DNA from: Streptomyces speibonae
Lineage (GTDB): Bacteria; Actinomycetota; Actinomycetes; Streptomycetales; Streptomycetaceae
Assembly (NCBI GenBank): GCA_000715605.1
Contig: KL568541.1
Span: 24,667-32,612, forward strand
Direction of reading: 5' to 3'
DNA length: 7,946 bases
Positions 1 to 5,912 of the stretch are shown one piece after another. The position numbers and the translations under genes are program-made. The number at the start of each line of letters is the position of its first letter. Position 1 is the first letter of the stretch. The notes below the pieces were generated by a model that did no database searches, was not told the origin of the DNA, and saw only the letters and a list, made by a program, of their open reading frames with translations.

Positions 1-10
1 GCGCGCCCGG

Positions 11-269
11 CCCCGACGCACCCGCAGCCGCCGCTCTACCGCCGGCCCCCTTCCCTGCGGTGTCCGCGCGCTACCGAGCCGGCGGGAGTACAGCTCACCT
101 GAGGGGCGCGGGGAACTGCGCGCCCAGCCCCCACGCACCCGCAGCCGCCTCACGACCGCCGTGACCCTTCGTTGAAGCGCCCCCGCACGGACGAGTCGAC
201 GGCAGGACAGCTCACCCCAGGGACGCGGGGAACTGCGCGAAGACAGAACACCCGCACGCACCCGCAGTC
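11..269. repeat. Degenerate ~117-bp tandem repeat, Streptomyces intergenic hairpin type
   Basis: About 2.3 copies of a degenerate unit lie in the non-coding DNA downstream of aceE. The block ACGCACCCGCAG occurs at 16-27, 133-144 and 256-267. ACAGCTCACC occurs at 90-99 and 207-216, and CGCGGGGAACTGCGCG at 107-122 and 224-239. Spacing is 117 bp, growing to 123 bp for the last block, so the third copy carries a small insertion. In copy 2 the core folds into a perfect 7-bp stem (104-110 with 119-125) around an 8-base loop; in copy 3 only a 4-bp CGCG stem (224-227 with 236-239) remains. The GGGGAACTGCGCG core is, from memory, a common dispersed intergenic element in Streptomyces. Its function is unknown; transcript ends for aceE are one possibility. 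I see no gene in 1-294. Confidence 0.75.
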
Positions 270-294
270 ACCCACCCCGCCCCCGCCGGAGGCG

Positions 295-3042
295 CTACGC
301 GTCGCCCCCCGCCACCCCCGGATCCGCCGCCGCGACATCCAGCAACTGGTACCGGTCGATCGCCTGCTTCAGCACCGACCGGTCGAGGTGCCCCTCCCGC
401 GCCAGTTCCGTCAGCACCGCCACCACGATCGACTGCGCGTCGATGTGGAAGAACCGCCGGGCCGCCCCGCGCGTGTCCGCGAAGCCGAAGCCGTCCGCGC
501 CCAGCGACTGGTACGTCCCCGGCACCCAGCGCGCGATCTGGTCCGGCACCGACCGCATCCAGTCGGACACCGCGACCACCGGCCCCCGGGCCGACGCCAG
601 CTTCCGCGTCACGTACGGCGTGCGCTGCTCCTCCTCCGGGTGCAGCAGGTTGTACCGCTCGCAGTCCACCGCCTCGCGCCGCAGCTCGTTCCACGAGGTC
701 GCCGACCAGACGTCCGCCTTGACGTTCCACTCCTCGGCGAGGATCTGCTGCGCCTCGATCGCCCACGGCAGCGCGACCCCGGACGCCAGGATCTGCGCCG
801 GGAGCGAGCCCGAGGGGCCCTCGCTGAAGCGGTAGAGGCCCTTGACGATGCCCTCCGCGTCCACGTTCTCCGGCTCGGCCGGGTGCCGGATCGGCTCGTT
901 GTAGACGGTCAGGTAGTAGAAGACGTCCTCGCCGTGCGGATGCTGCTCGTCCCCGCCGTACATCCGGCGCAGCCCGTCCCGCACGATGTGCGCGATCTCG
1001 TAGCCGAAGGCCGGGTCGTACGCGACGCACGCCGGATTCGTGGACGCCAGCAGCTGCGAGTGGCCGTCCGCGTGCTGGAGCCCCTCACCGGTCAGCGTCG
1101 TGCGCCCCGCGGTCGCGCCGAGGACGAAACCGCGGGCCAACTGGTCGGCCATCTGCCAGAACTGGTCACCGGTGCGCTGGAAACCGAACATCGAATAGAA
1201 GACGTACACCGGGATGAGCGGCTCGCCGTGCGTGGCGTACGCCGATCCGGCCGCGATCAGCGAGGCCGTGCAGCCGGCCTCGGAGATGCCGTCGTGCAGC
1301 ATCTGCCCGTTGGGCGACTCCTTGTAGGCGAGCAGCAGCTCCCGGTCCACGGACTCGTACTGCTGGCCGAGCGGGTTGTAGATCTTCGCACTCGGGAAGA
1401 ACGAGTCCATGCCGAACGTGCGGTACTCGTCCGGCGCGATCAGCACGAACCGCCTGCCGATCTCCTTGTCCCGCATGAGGTCCTTCAGGAGCCGGACAAA
1501 GGCCATGGTCGTCGCGATGGACTGCTGGCCGGAGCCCTTCTTCACGGTCGCGTACGTCTTGTCCTCGGGCAGCCGCAGCGGCTTCGACCGCACCACCCGC
1601 GTCGGCACATAACCGCCCAGGGACCTGCGGCGGTCGTGCATGTACTGCATCTCCTCCGTGTCCGGGCCCGGGTGGTAGTAGGGCGGCAGACCGGATTCGA
1701 GGTCCTTGTCGGAGATCGGCAGGTGCAGCCGGTCCCGGAAGTGCTTGAGGTCGTCGACCGTCAGCTTCTTCATCTGGTGCGTGGCGTTGCGGCCCTCGAA
1801 GTTCGGACCCAGCGTCCAGCCCTTGATCGTCTTCGCCAGGATCACCGTCGGCTGGCCCTTGTGCTCCAGGGCCGCCTTGTACGCCGCGTAGATCTTGCGG
1901 TGGTCGTGACCGCCGCGCCCCAGGTGCAGGATCTGGTCGTCGGTCATGTGCTCGACCATCGCGCGCAGCCGGTGGTCGTCGCCGAAGAAGTGCTCACGGA
2001 TGTACGCGCCCGACTCGGTGGCGTACGTCTGGAACTGCCCGTCCGGCGTGGTGTTCATCTTGTTGACCAGCACCCCGTCGCGGTCCTGGGCCAGCAGCGG
2101 GTCCCAGGACCGGTCCCAGACCAGCTTGATCACGTTCCAGCCGGCGCCCCGGAAGACCGACTCCAGCTCCTGGATGATCTTGCCGTTGCCGCGCACCGGG
2201 CCGTCGAGCCGCTGAAGGTTGCAGTTGACCACGAAGGTGAGGTTGTCCAGGCCCTCGCGCGCGGCGATGGTGAGCTGGCCCAGCGACTCCGGCTCGTCCA
2301 TCTCGCCGTCGCCCAGGAACGCCCACACGTGGGATGTGGAGGTGTCCGCGATCCCGCGCGCGTGCATGTAGCGGTTCATCCGCGCCTGGTAGATCGCGCC
2401 GATCGGGCCCAGCCCCATCGACACGGTCGGGAACTCCCAGAAGTCGGGCATCGACCGCGGGTGCGGGTAGGACGACAGCATGTAGGGCGCCTTGGACTTC
2501 TCCTGCCGGAAGCCGTCCAGGTGCCGCTCGCTGAGCCGGTCCAGCAGATACGCGCGGGCGTAGATGCCGGGCGAGGCGTGCCCCTGGAAGAAGACCTGGT
2601 CGCCGCCGTCGCCCTCGTCCTTGCCGCGGAAGAAGTGGTTGAACCCCACGTCGTACAGCGACGCGGAGGACGCGAAGGTGGCGATGTGGCCGCCGACCCC
2701 GATCCCCGGCCGCTGCGCGCGCGAGACCATCACGGCGGCGTTCCAGCGCGTCGCGTTGAGGATCTTGCGCTCGATCTCCTCGTTGCCCGGGAAGAACGGC
2801 TCGGCCCGGGTCGGGATCGTGTTGACGTAGTCCGTGCTGCGCATCTCGGGGACGGCCACGCGCTTCTCACGGGCACGTTCGATCAGTCGCAGCATCAGAT
2901 AGCGGGCCCGCTCCCGGCCGCGCTCGTCGACCGCGGCGTCGAGGGAGTCGAGCCACTCCTGCGTTTCCTCGGGATCGAAGTCAGGAACCTGACTCGGAAG
3001 GCCGCCAATGATGATCGGGTTGCGATCGGATGCGGAAGCCAC
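295..3042 (-). CDS. aceE: Pyruvate dehydrogenase E1 component, homodimeric type (AceE)
   Basis: This 915-residue protein is the thiamine-diphosphate-dependent E1 that decarboxylates pyruvate and acetylates the lipoyl groups of E2, feeding acetyl-CoA to the TCA cycle in the cytosol. It is full length for the single-chain AceE family (about 890-930 residues). The ThDP/Mg motif starts at GDG 244-246 (GDGEMDEPE) and ends at NCN 273-275. H119 (GGHIA) and H155 (QGHASPG) match, by motif and 36-residue spacing, the active-site histidines H106 and H142 of E. coli AceE. The THQMKK segment matches the flexible active-site loop. The start is GTG, with AAGGAA 5 nt upstream; the stop is TAG. No E2 or E3 gene is adjacent, which is usual in actinobacteria. 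It is transcribed away from the other genes. No frameshift or missing motif was seen. Confidence 0.97.
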   Translation of the reverse strand: MASASDRNPIIIGGLPSQVPDFDPEETQEWLDSLDAAVDERGRERARYLMLRLIERAREKRVAVPEMRSTDYVNTIPTRAEPFFPGNEEIERKILNATRWNAAVMVSRAQRPGIGVGGHIATFASSASLYDVGFNHFFRGKDEGDGGDQVFFQGHASPGIYARAYLLDRLSERHLDGFRQEKSKAPYMLSSYPHPRSMPDFWEFPTVSMGLGPIGAIYQARMNRYMHARGIADTSTSHVWAFLGDGEMDEPESLGQLTIAAREGLDNLTFVVNCNLQRLDGPVRGNGKIIQELESVFRGAGWNVIKLVWDRSWDPLLAQDRDGVLVNKMNTTPDGQFQTYATESGAYIREHFFGDDHRLRAMVEHMTDDQILHLGRGGHDHRKIYAAYKAALEHKGQPTVILAKTIKGWTLGPNFEGRNATHQMKKLTVDDLKHFRDRLHLPISDKDLESGLPPYYHPGPDTEEMQYMHDRRRSLGGYVPTRVVRSKPLRLPEDKTYATVKKGSGQQSIATTMAFVRLLKDLMRDKEIGRRFVLIAPDEYRTFGMDSFFPSAKIYNPLGQQYESVDRELLLAYKESPNGQMLHDGISEAGCTASLIAAGSAYATHGEPLIPVYVFYSMFGFQRTGDQFWQMADQLARGFVLGATAGRTTLTGEGLQHADGHSQLLASTNPACVAYDPAFGYEIAHIVRDGLRRMYGGDEQHPHGEDVFYYLTVYNEPIRHPAEPENVDAEGIVKGLYRFSEGPSGSLPAQILASGVALPWAIEAQQILAEEWNVKADVWSATSWNELRREAVDCERYNLLHPEEEQRTPYVTRKLASARGPVVAVSDWMRSVPDQIARWVPGTYQSLGADGFGFADTRGAARRFFHIDAQSIVVAVLTELAREGHLDRSVLKQAIDRYQLLDVAAADPGVAGGDA

Positions 3043-3046
3043 GCTG

Positions 3047-3052
3047 TTCCTT
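3047..3052 (-). promoter_or_regulatory. Ribosome binding site of aceE
   Basis: AAGGAA on the minus strand lies 4-5 nt before the GTG codon at 3042. It supports that GTG as the start, giving an N-terminus of MASASDRNP. Confidence 0.75.
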
Positions 3053-3062
3053 ACCTGTCAGA

Positions 3063-3099
3063 GGGCCGTGAAAGGGCCGCCGTTTCGCTGATACGGCCC
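3063..3099 (-). promoter_or_regulatory. Inverted repeat in the aceE leader
   Basis: GGGCCGT and ACGGCCC (3063-3069 and 3093-3099) can pair as a 7-bp stem around 23 nt, with a smaller GAAA/TTTC pairing inside (3070-3073 with 3083-3086). In the aceE transcript it would end about 10 nt before the Shine-Dalgarno. It could be a leader structure or an operator; the sequence does not decide. Confidence 0.35.
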
Positions 3100-3256
3100 G
3101 GTTTGCGCCGCTCCCCATGGTCCACCCCGGGGCCGCCGACGTCATCTCTACCGGGAGGTAATCCGCTGGTGCGGCCACTACGGTGGGCACGGGGCTCGTC
3201 CATTCGAGTCTTCGTACACATGGACGGTTCCCAAAGGGCCAAACGGGGCACAAAGG

Positions 3257-3272
3257 TGTGGTGTGTGTCACT
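3257..3272. promoter_or_regulatory. Crp-like palindrome (GTG-N6-GNCAC)
   Basis: TGTGG-N6-TCACT reads as GTG (3258-3260), N6, G, N, CAC (3269-3271), the form I recall for Streptomyces Crp sites. It matches 8 of 10 arm positions of the classical TGTGA-N6-TCACA. It lies about 215 bp upstream of the aceE start and about 175 bp upstream of the DUF3052 start. The surrounding DNA is a low-complexity GT run, so a chance match is quite possible. Confidence 0.25.
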
Positions 3273-3300
3273 GCGGGCCATGATGGTGTGCCTGGAGTTG

Positions 3301-3340
3301 CGGTGACCCGGCCAGGATCGTCACCGTTTCGGCGGTCACC
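3301..3340. promoter_or_regulatory. GTCACC half-sites: inverted repeat plus a third copy
   Basis: CGGTGAC (3301-3307) and GTCACCG (3320-3326) form a perfect 7-bp inverted repeat with a 12-nt gap. A further GGTCACC lies at 3334-3340, 15 bp from the second arm. Three related half-sites in 40 bp look like a regulator binding region between divergent genes; a transcript hairpin is the alternative. No regulator can be named. Confidence 0.35.
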
Positions 3341-3433
3341 ACGGCCGGGTACTTGCGCGATCCGTCCCGCCCGTGTGGACTACGGCCAATGCTTCGCGCA
3401 CGCGCGTGGCTGAGATATTCCCAAGACATGATC

Positions 3434-3439
3434 AGGAGG
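3434..3439 (+). promoter_or_regulatory. Ribosome binding site of the DUF3052 gene
   Basis: A perfect AGGAGG lies 6 nt before GTG 3446. It decides the start against the in-frame ATG at 3428, which sits before this site and would translate through it. Confidence 0.85.
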
Positions 3440-3445
3440 CAACCC

Positions 3446-3883
3446 GTGAGCGCGACCGCGGACCACGCGGAGGAGCGGACGAACCCTGCCGCCAGGCTGG
3501 GGTTCCAGCCCGGGCAGGTGGTCCAGGAGATCGGCTACGACGACGACGTCGACCAGGAGCTCCGCGAGGCCATCGAGGGCGTCATCGAGAGTGACCTGGT
3601 CGACGAGGACTACGACGACGTGGCTGACGCCGTTGTGCTGTGGTTCCGCGACGACGACGGCGACCTGACGGATGCGCTGGTGGATGCCGGCACGTACATC
3701 GAAGAGGGCGGCGCGATCCTGCTCCTCACGCCGAAGACCGGCCGTGCGGGCTACGTCGAGCCGAGCGACATCTCGGAGGCCGCCACCACTGCGGGGCTGA
3801 CGGCGTCCAAGAGCGTCAGCGTCGGCAAGGACTGGAGCGGCAGCCGGCTGGCGACGCCCAAGGCGGCCAAGTCCAAGCGGTGA
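3446..3883 (+). CDS. DUF3052 family protein, function unknown
   Basis: This 145-residue soluble protein has no signal peptide or membrane segment. It matches the actinobacterial DUF3052 family through the N-terminal block ARLGFQPGQVVQEIGYDDDVD (about 16-36) and the later block LLTPKTGRAGYVEPSDISEAA (about 93-113). Residues 32-80 are strongly acidic with several Asp pairs and triplets, while the last ten residues are Lys/Arg-rich, giving a marked charge split. There is no cysteine, so direct thiol chemistry is unlikely. The GTG start follows a perfect AGGAGG. The AhpE gene begins 108 bp downstream, after a hairpin. The family has no established biochemical role that I know of; its steady position beside ahpE and aceE hints at a tie to redox or central metabolism, but that is inference. 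Confidence 0.9.
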   Translation: MSATADHAEERTNPAARLGFQPGQVVQEIGYDDDVDQELREAIEGVIESDLVDEDYDDVADAVVLWFRDDDGDLTDALVDAGTYIEEGGAILLLTPKTGRAGYVEPSDISEAATTAGLTASKSVSVGKDWSGSRLATPKAAKSKR

Positions 3884-3890
3884 CTCACCC

Positions 3891-3926
3891 CGGACGGGTC
3901 GGCCGCCACAGGCGTCGGCCCGTTCG
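3891..3926 (+). terminator. Hairpin terminator after the DUF3052 gene
   Basis: Arms 3891-3907 and 3911-3926 pair around a 3-nt ACA loop, with a one-base bulge and a few G-T wobbles. The hairpin begins 8 nt after the TGA stop. There is no U-tract, which is usual for high-GC actinobacteria. Some read-through into the AhpE gene is likely. Confidence 0.6.
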
Positions 3927-3948
3927 CGGGGCTGTCGTACTCCCTGCG

Positions 3949-3954
3949 TAGGGT
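3949..3954 (+). promoter_or_regulatory. Possible -10 element (TAGGGT) for the AhpE gene
   Basis: TAGGGT fits the Streptomyces TAnnnT -10 pattern and would place the transcript start about 30 nt before the chosen ATG, just after the preceding hairpin. No good -35 is seen at 17-18 nt; the nearest, TTCGCG at 3923-3928, is 20 nt away. The call is tentative. Confidence 0.25.
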
Positions 3955-3991
3955 GGGCGCAGTGAACCACCCCGAAGGGATGAACACGACG

Positions 3992-4450
3992 ATGGCGATC
4001 CAGGTCGGCGACAAGGCCCCGGACTTCGAACTCAAGGACAACCACGGGGCCACCGTGCGGCTCTCCGACTACCGCGGCCGCAAGAACGTGGTGGTGCTCT
4101 TCTACCCGTTCGCCTTCACCGGTGTGTGCACGGGCGAGCTGTGCGAGGTCCGTGACCACCTGCCGCAGTTCTCCGACCGCGAGACCGAGGTGCTCGCGGT
4201 GTCCAACGACTCCATCCACACCCTGCGGGTCTTCGCAGAGCAGGAGAATCTGGAGTACCCGCTGCTCAGCGACTTCTGGCCGCACGGCAGCGTCTCGCGG
4301 GCCTACGGCGTCTTCGACGAGGACAAGGGATGCGCCGTGCGCGGGACCTTCATCATCGACAAGGAGGGCGTCGTGCGCTGGACCGTGGTCAACGCACTGC
4401 CCGACGCCCGTGACCTGGCCGAGTACGTCAAGGCGCTCGACACCCTGTGA
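3992..4450 (+). CDS. ahpE: Peroxiredoxin, AhpE type
   Basis: This 152-residue thioredoxin-fold peroxidase reduces hydrogen peroxide, organic hydroperoxides and possibly peroxynitrite in the cytosol. The Prx active-site motif P39-x3-T43-x2-C46 (PFAFTGVC) gives the peroxidatic cysteine, and R117 in VRGTF matches the active-site arginine. The SDFWPHG segment (93-99) and the AYGVF segment (104-108) point to the AhpE subgroup rather than to bulk Bcp. Unlike M. tuberculosis AhpE as I remember it, which has no second cysteine here, C51 lies five residues after C46, the spacing of the E. coli Bcp resolving cysteine. C114 lies near R117. The start is set at the ATG giving [19 protein letters not shown] lies about 11 nt upstream. 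In-frame ATG 3980 and GTG 3962 are alternatives. Length is normal for the family. Confidence 0.93.
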   Translation: MAIQVGDKAPDFELKDNHGATVRLSDYRGRKNVVVLFYPFAFTGVCTGELCEVRDHLPQFSDRETEVLAVSNDSIHTLRVFAEQENLEYPLLSDFWPHGSVSRAYGVFDEDKGCAVRGTFIIDKEGVVRWTVVNALPDARDLAEYVKALDTL

Positions 4451-4478
4451 TTGTTCGCTTCCAGGGTCTGCGAGCTCC

Positions 4479-4507
4479 GGGAACCCGTCACTAGGATCTA
4501 CTCGTTG
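4479..4507 (+). promoter_or_regulatory. Possible ECF-type (SigR-like) promoter of the ter genes
   Basis: GGGAAC at 4479-4484 and GTTG at 4504-4507 are separated by 19 nt, close to the SigR consensus GGGAAT-N18/19-GTT. A transcript start near 4515 would leave a leader of about 50 nt before terD. A TAGGAT at 4492-4497 could instead be a housekeeping -10, but no TTGACA-like -35 accompanies it (4468-4474 reads CTGCGAG). Between 4451 and 4563 I see no terminator for the AhpE gene. Confidence 0.4.
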
Positions 4508-4563
4508 ATCCGACATCGAACGCACTACGGGGCACCCCGCCCCTGGACACCAATGGAGGACTC

Positions 4564-5139
4564 GTGGGAGTCAGCCTCAGCAAGGGCGGCAACGTATCGC
4601 TGAGCAAGGAGGCGCCGGGCCTGACCGCCGTCATCGTCGGACTGGGGTGGGACGTCCGTACCACGACCGGCACCGACTTCGACCTGGACGCCAGCGCCCT
4701 GCTCCTGAACAACACGGGCAAGGTCGGCAGCGACGCCAACTTCGTCTTCTTCAACAACCTCAAGAGCCCGGACGGCTCCGTCGAACACACCGGTGACAAC
4801 CTCACCGGTGAGGGCGAGGGCGACGACGAGCAGATCAAGGTCAACCTGGCCGCTGTCCCGGCGGACATCGAGAAGATCGTCTTCCCGGTCTCCATCTACG
4901 ACGCCGAGAACCGCCAGCAGTCGTTCGGCCAGGTGCGCAACGCGTTCATCCGCGTCGTCAACCAGGCCGGCGGCGCCGAGATCGCCCGCTACGACCTCTC
5001 GGAGGACGCCTCCACCGAGACCGCGATGGTCTTCGGCGAGCTGTACCGGCACGGCGCGGAGTGGAAGTTCCGCGCCATCGGCCAGGGCTACGCCTCGGGC
5101 CTGCGCGGCATCGCGCAGGACTTCGGCGTGAACGTCTGA
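4564..5139 (+). CDS. terD: TerD family protein, first copy
   Basis: This 191-residue cytosolic protein belongs to the TerD/TerE/TerZ (CABP) family of calcium-binding beta-sandwich proteins of the tellurite and stress response. It opens with [15 protein letters not shown], followed by the VGLGWD strand (25-30) and the acidic motif DFDLDAS (38-44). Next come the [20 protein letters not shown] loop (67-86) with GDDE (86-89), and [19 protein letters not shown] (144-162) near the C-terminus. The aspartates in these motifs are the expected calcium ligands. Length is typical. The GTG start is preceded by GGAGGA (4555-4560). Its nearest relative is the next gene, with which it shares the whole C-terminal half almost unchanged. 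The exact role is unknown; scaffold or calcium-dependent signalling at the membrane with TerC-like proteins has been proposed for the family. Confidence 0.95.
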   Translation: MGVSLSKGGNVSLSKEAPGLTAVIVGLGWDVRTTTGTDFDLDASALLLNNTGKVGSDANFVFFNNLKSPDGSVEHTGDNLTGEGEGDDEQIKVNLAAVPADIEKIVFPVSIYDAENRQQSFGQVRNAFIRVVNQAGGAEIARYDLSEDASTETAMVFGELYRHGAEWKFRAIGQGYASGLRGIAQDFGVNV

Positions 5140-5153
5140 GCGTGAACGTCTGA
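5126..5153. repeat. Perfect 14-bp tandem duplication across the terD stop codon
   Basis: GCGTGAACGTCTGA is present twice in a row, at 5126-5139 and 5140-5153. The first copy encodes the last residues and the TGA of the first terD; the second lies in the untranslated region. It looks like a slipped-strand duplication that left the protein unchanged. Confidence 0.95.
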
Positions 5154-5163
5154 GACTCCGCCC

Positions 5164-5196
5164 CGGGCGGCGACGCCCGCATCGGGCCGCCGCCCG
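5164..5196 (+). terminator. First hairpin between the terD copies
   Basis: A 9-bp perfect stem (5164-5172 with 5188-5196) continues, after two unpaired bases, into a 5-bp GCCCG/CGGGC stem (5175-5179 with 5183-5187) with a 3-nt loop. It begins 24 nt after the stop of the first terD. No U-tract follows, so it may act as a terminator or as an mRNA-stabilising structure. Confidence 0.55.
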
Positions 5197-5208
5197 CGGC
5201 CGTACCGC

Positions 5209-5239
5209 CCGGCGCCGCACGGTTTACGTGCGGCGCCGG
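5209..5239 (+). terminator. Second hairpin between the terD copies
   Basis: A perfect 13-bp stem, CCGGCGCCGCACG (5209-5221) with CGTGCGGCGCCGG (5227-5239), closes a GTTTA loop. It follows the first hairpin by 12 nt and ends 31 nt before the ribosome site of the second terD. It could end transcription, or act as a processing or stability element that sets different levels for the two terD genes. Confidence 0.65.
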
Positions 5240-5287
5240 ACGCGCAGAAGCACCTGAGAACCATCACAACGGAGGGGGACCAGCAGT

Positions 5288-5863
5288 ATGGGCGTCACGC
5301 TTGCCAAGGGAGGAAACGTCTCCCTGTCCAAGGCCGCACCCAACCTCACGCAGGTCATGGTCGGTCTGGGCTGGGACGCGCGCTCCACCACCGGAGCGCC
5401 CTTCGACCTCGACGCCAGTGCGCTGATGTGCGCCGGCGGCCGGGTCATGGGGGACGAGTGGTTCGTCTTCTACAACCAGCTCAAGAGCCCCGACGGCTCG
5501 GTGGAGCACACCGGTGACAACCTCACCGGTGAGGGCGATGGCGACGACGAGTCCCTGCTGGTCGACCTGTCGAAGGTGCCGCAGCAGTGCGACAAGATCG
5601 TCTTCCCGGTCTCCATCCACATGGCCGACGAGCGCGGTCAGGCCTTCGGCCAGGTCAGCAACGCCTTCATCCGCGTGGTGAACCAGGCGGACGGCCAGGA
5701 GCTGGCCCGCTACGACCTGAGCGAGGACGCCTCCACCGAGACCGCGATGATCTTCGGCGAGCTCTACCGCTACCAGGGTGAGTGGAAGTTCCGTGCAGTG
5801 GGGCAGGGGTACGCGTCGGGGCTGCGGGGCATCGCTCTAGACTTCGGAGTCAACGTTTCGTAA
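5288..5863 (+). CDS. terD: TerD family protein, second copy
   Basis: This is a 191-residue paralogue of the gene just upstream, with the same fold and likely calcium binding. Shared parts are [64 protein letters not shown] and [12 protein letters not shown]. It differs most at residues 47-60, where [14 protein letters not shown] replaces the other copy's [14 protein letters not shown] region and brings in a cysteine, and at 87-101. A 32-bp stretch is identical in DNA between the copies (4786-4817 and 5507-5538), so past gene conversion is possible, although selection on codons could explain it. The ATG start has GGAGGG at 5271-5276, a longish spacing of 11 nt. No clear promoter is seen in the 148-bp gap, so it may depend on read-through past two hairpins. 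DUF475 follows after 49 bp. Confidence 0.95.
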   Translation: MGVTLAKGGNVSLSKAAPNLTQVMVGLGWDARSTTGAPFDLDASALMCAGGRVMGDEWFVFYNQLKSPDGSVEHTGDNLTGEGDGDDESLLVDLSKVPQQCDKIVFPVSIHMADERGQAFGQVSNAFIRVVNQADGQELARYDLSEDASTETAMIFGELYRYQGEWKFRAVGQGYASGLRGIALDFGVNVS

Positions 5864-5912
5864 AGCCGACTACGGCAGCGGGGGAGACCCGTACACACAC
5901 CTGGGGTAGCCA

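Larger units (their letters stand above)
3043..3445. promoter_or_regulatory. Divergent intergenic region between aceE and the DUF3052 gene
   Basis: These 403 bp must hold the control signals for both aceE (leftward) and the DUF3052 gene (rightward). I could not place a convincing -10/-35 pair for either gene. What can be seen is a ribosome site and a leader hairpin next to aceE, a Crp-like palindrome in the middle, and a set of GTCACC half-sites about 120-145 bp before the DUF3052 start. Base composition is less GC-rich than in the flanking genes, as expected of regulatory DNA. Short reading frames here lack codon bias and are not called as genes. Confidence 0.7.

Noticed and set aside
3211..3232. 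GGGAAC and TACGAA on the minus strand as a promoter for aceE
   Set aside because: No GTT or CGTC lies at ECF spacing after GGGAAC, and TACGAA has no -35 at 17-18 nt; the nearest, TTGGCC, is 20 nt away.
3051..3281. A 76-codon minus-strand frame in the aceE leader as a possible leader peptide
   Set aside because: There is no Shine-Dalgarno at its ATG, codon use is unbiased, and it contains a TTA codon. Nothing supports translation.
172..3306. A 1044-codon open frame on the plus strand opposite aceE
   Set aside because: It is the antisense shadow of aceE. Its translation is Arg/Val/Leu/Asp-rich low-complexity with no family motif, as expected opposite a high-GC gene.
3169..3306. A possible 45-codon gene on the plus strand starting at GTG 3169 behind GGGAGG
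   Set aside because: Third codon positions lack the strong G/C bias of real genes here, the protein resembles nothing I know, and it lies in the divergent control region.
3428..3445. ATG 3428 as the start of the DUF3052 gene
   Set aside because: The perfect AGGAGG lies after this ATG and 6 nt before GTG 3446, so the GTG is the better start.
3380..4525. A 381-codon minus-strand open frame across DUF3052 and the AhpE gene
   Set aside because: It runs through two clear plus-strand genes and the hairpin between them. The translation has no recognisable domain.
4451..4563. A tRNA, riboswitch or Mn-sensing leader before the ter genes
   Set aside because: No cloverleaf or yybP-ykoY-like conserved core could be found; the 113-bp gap is too short to hold both that and the promoter elements seen.
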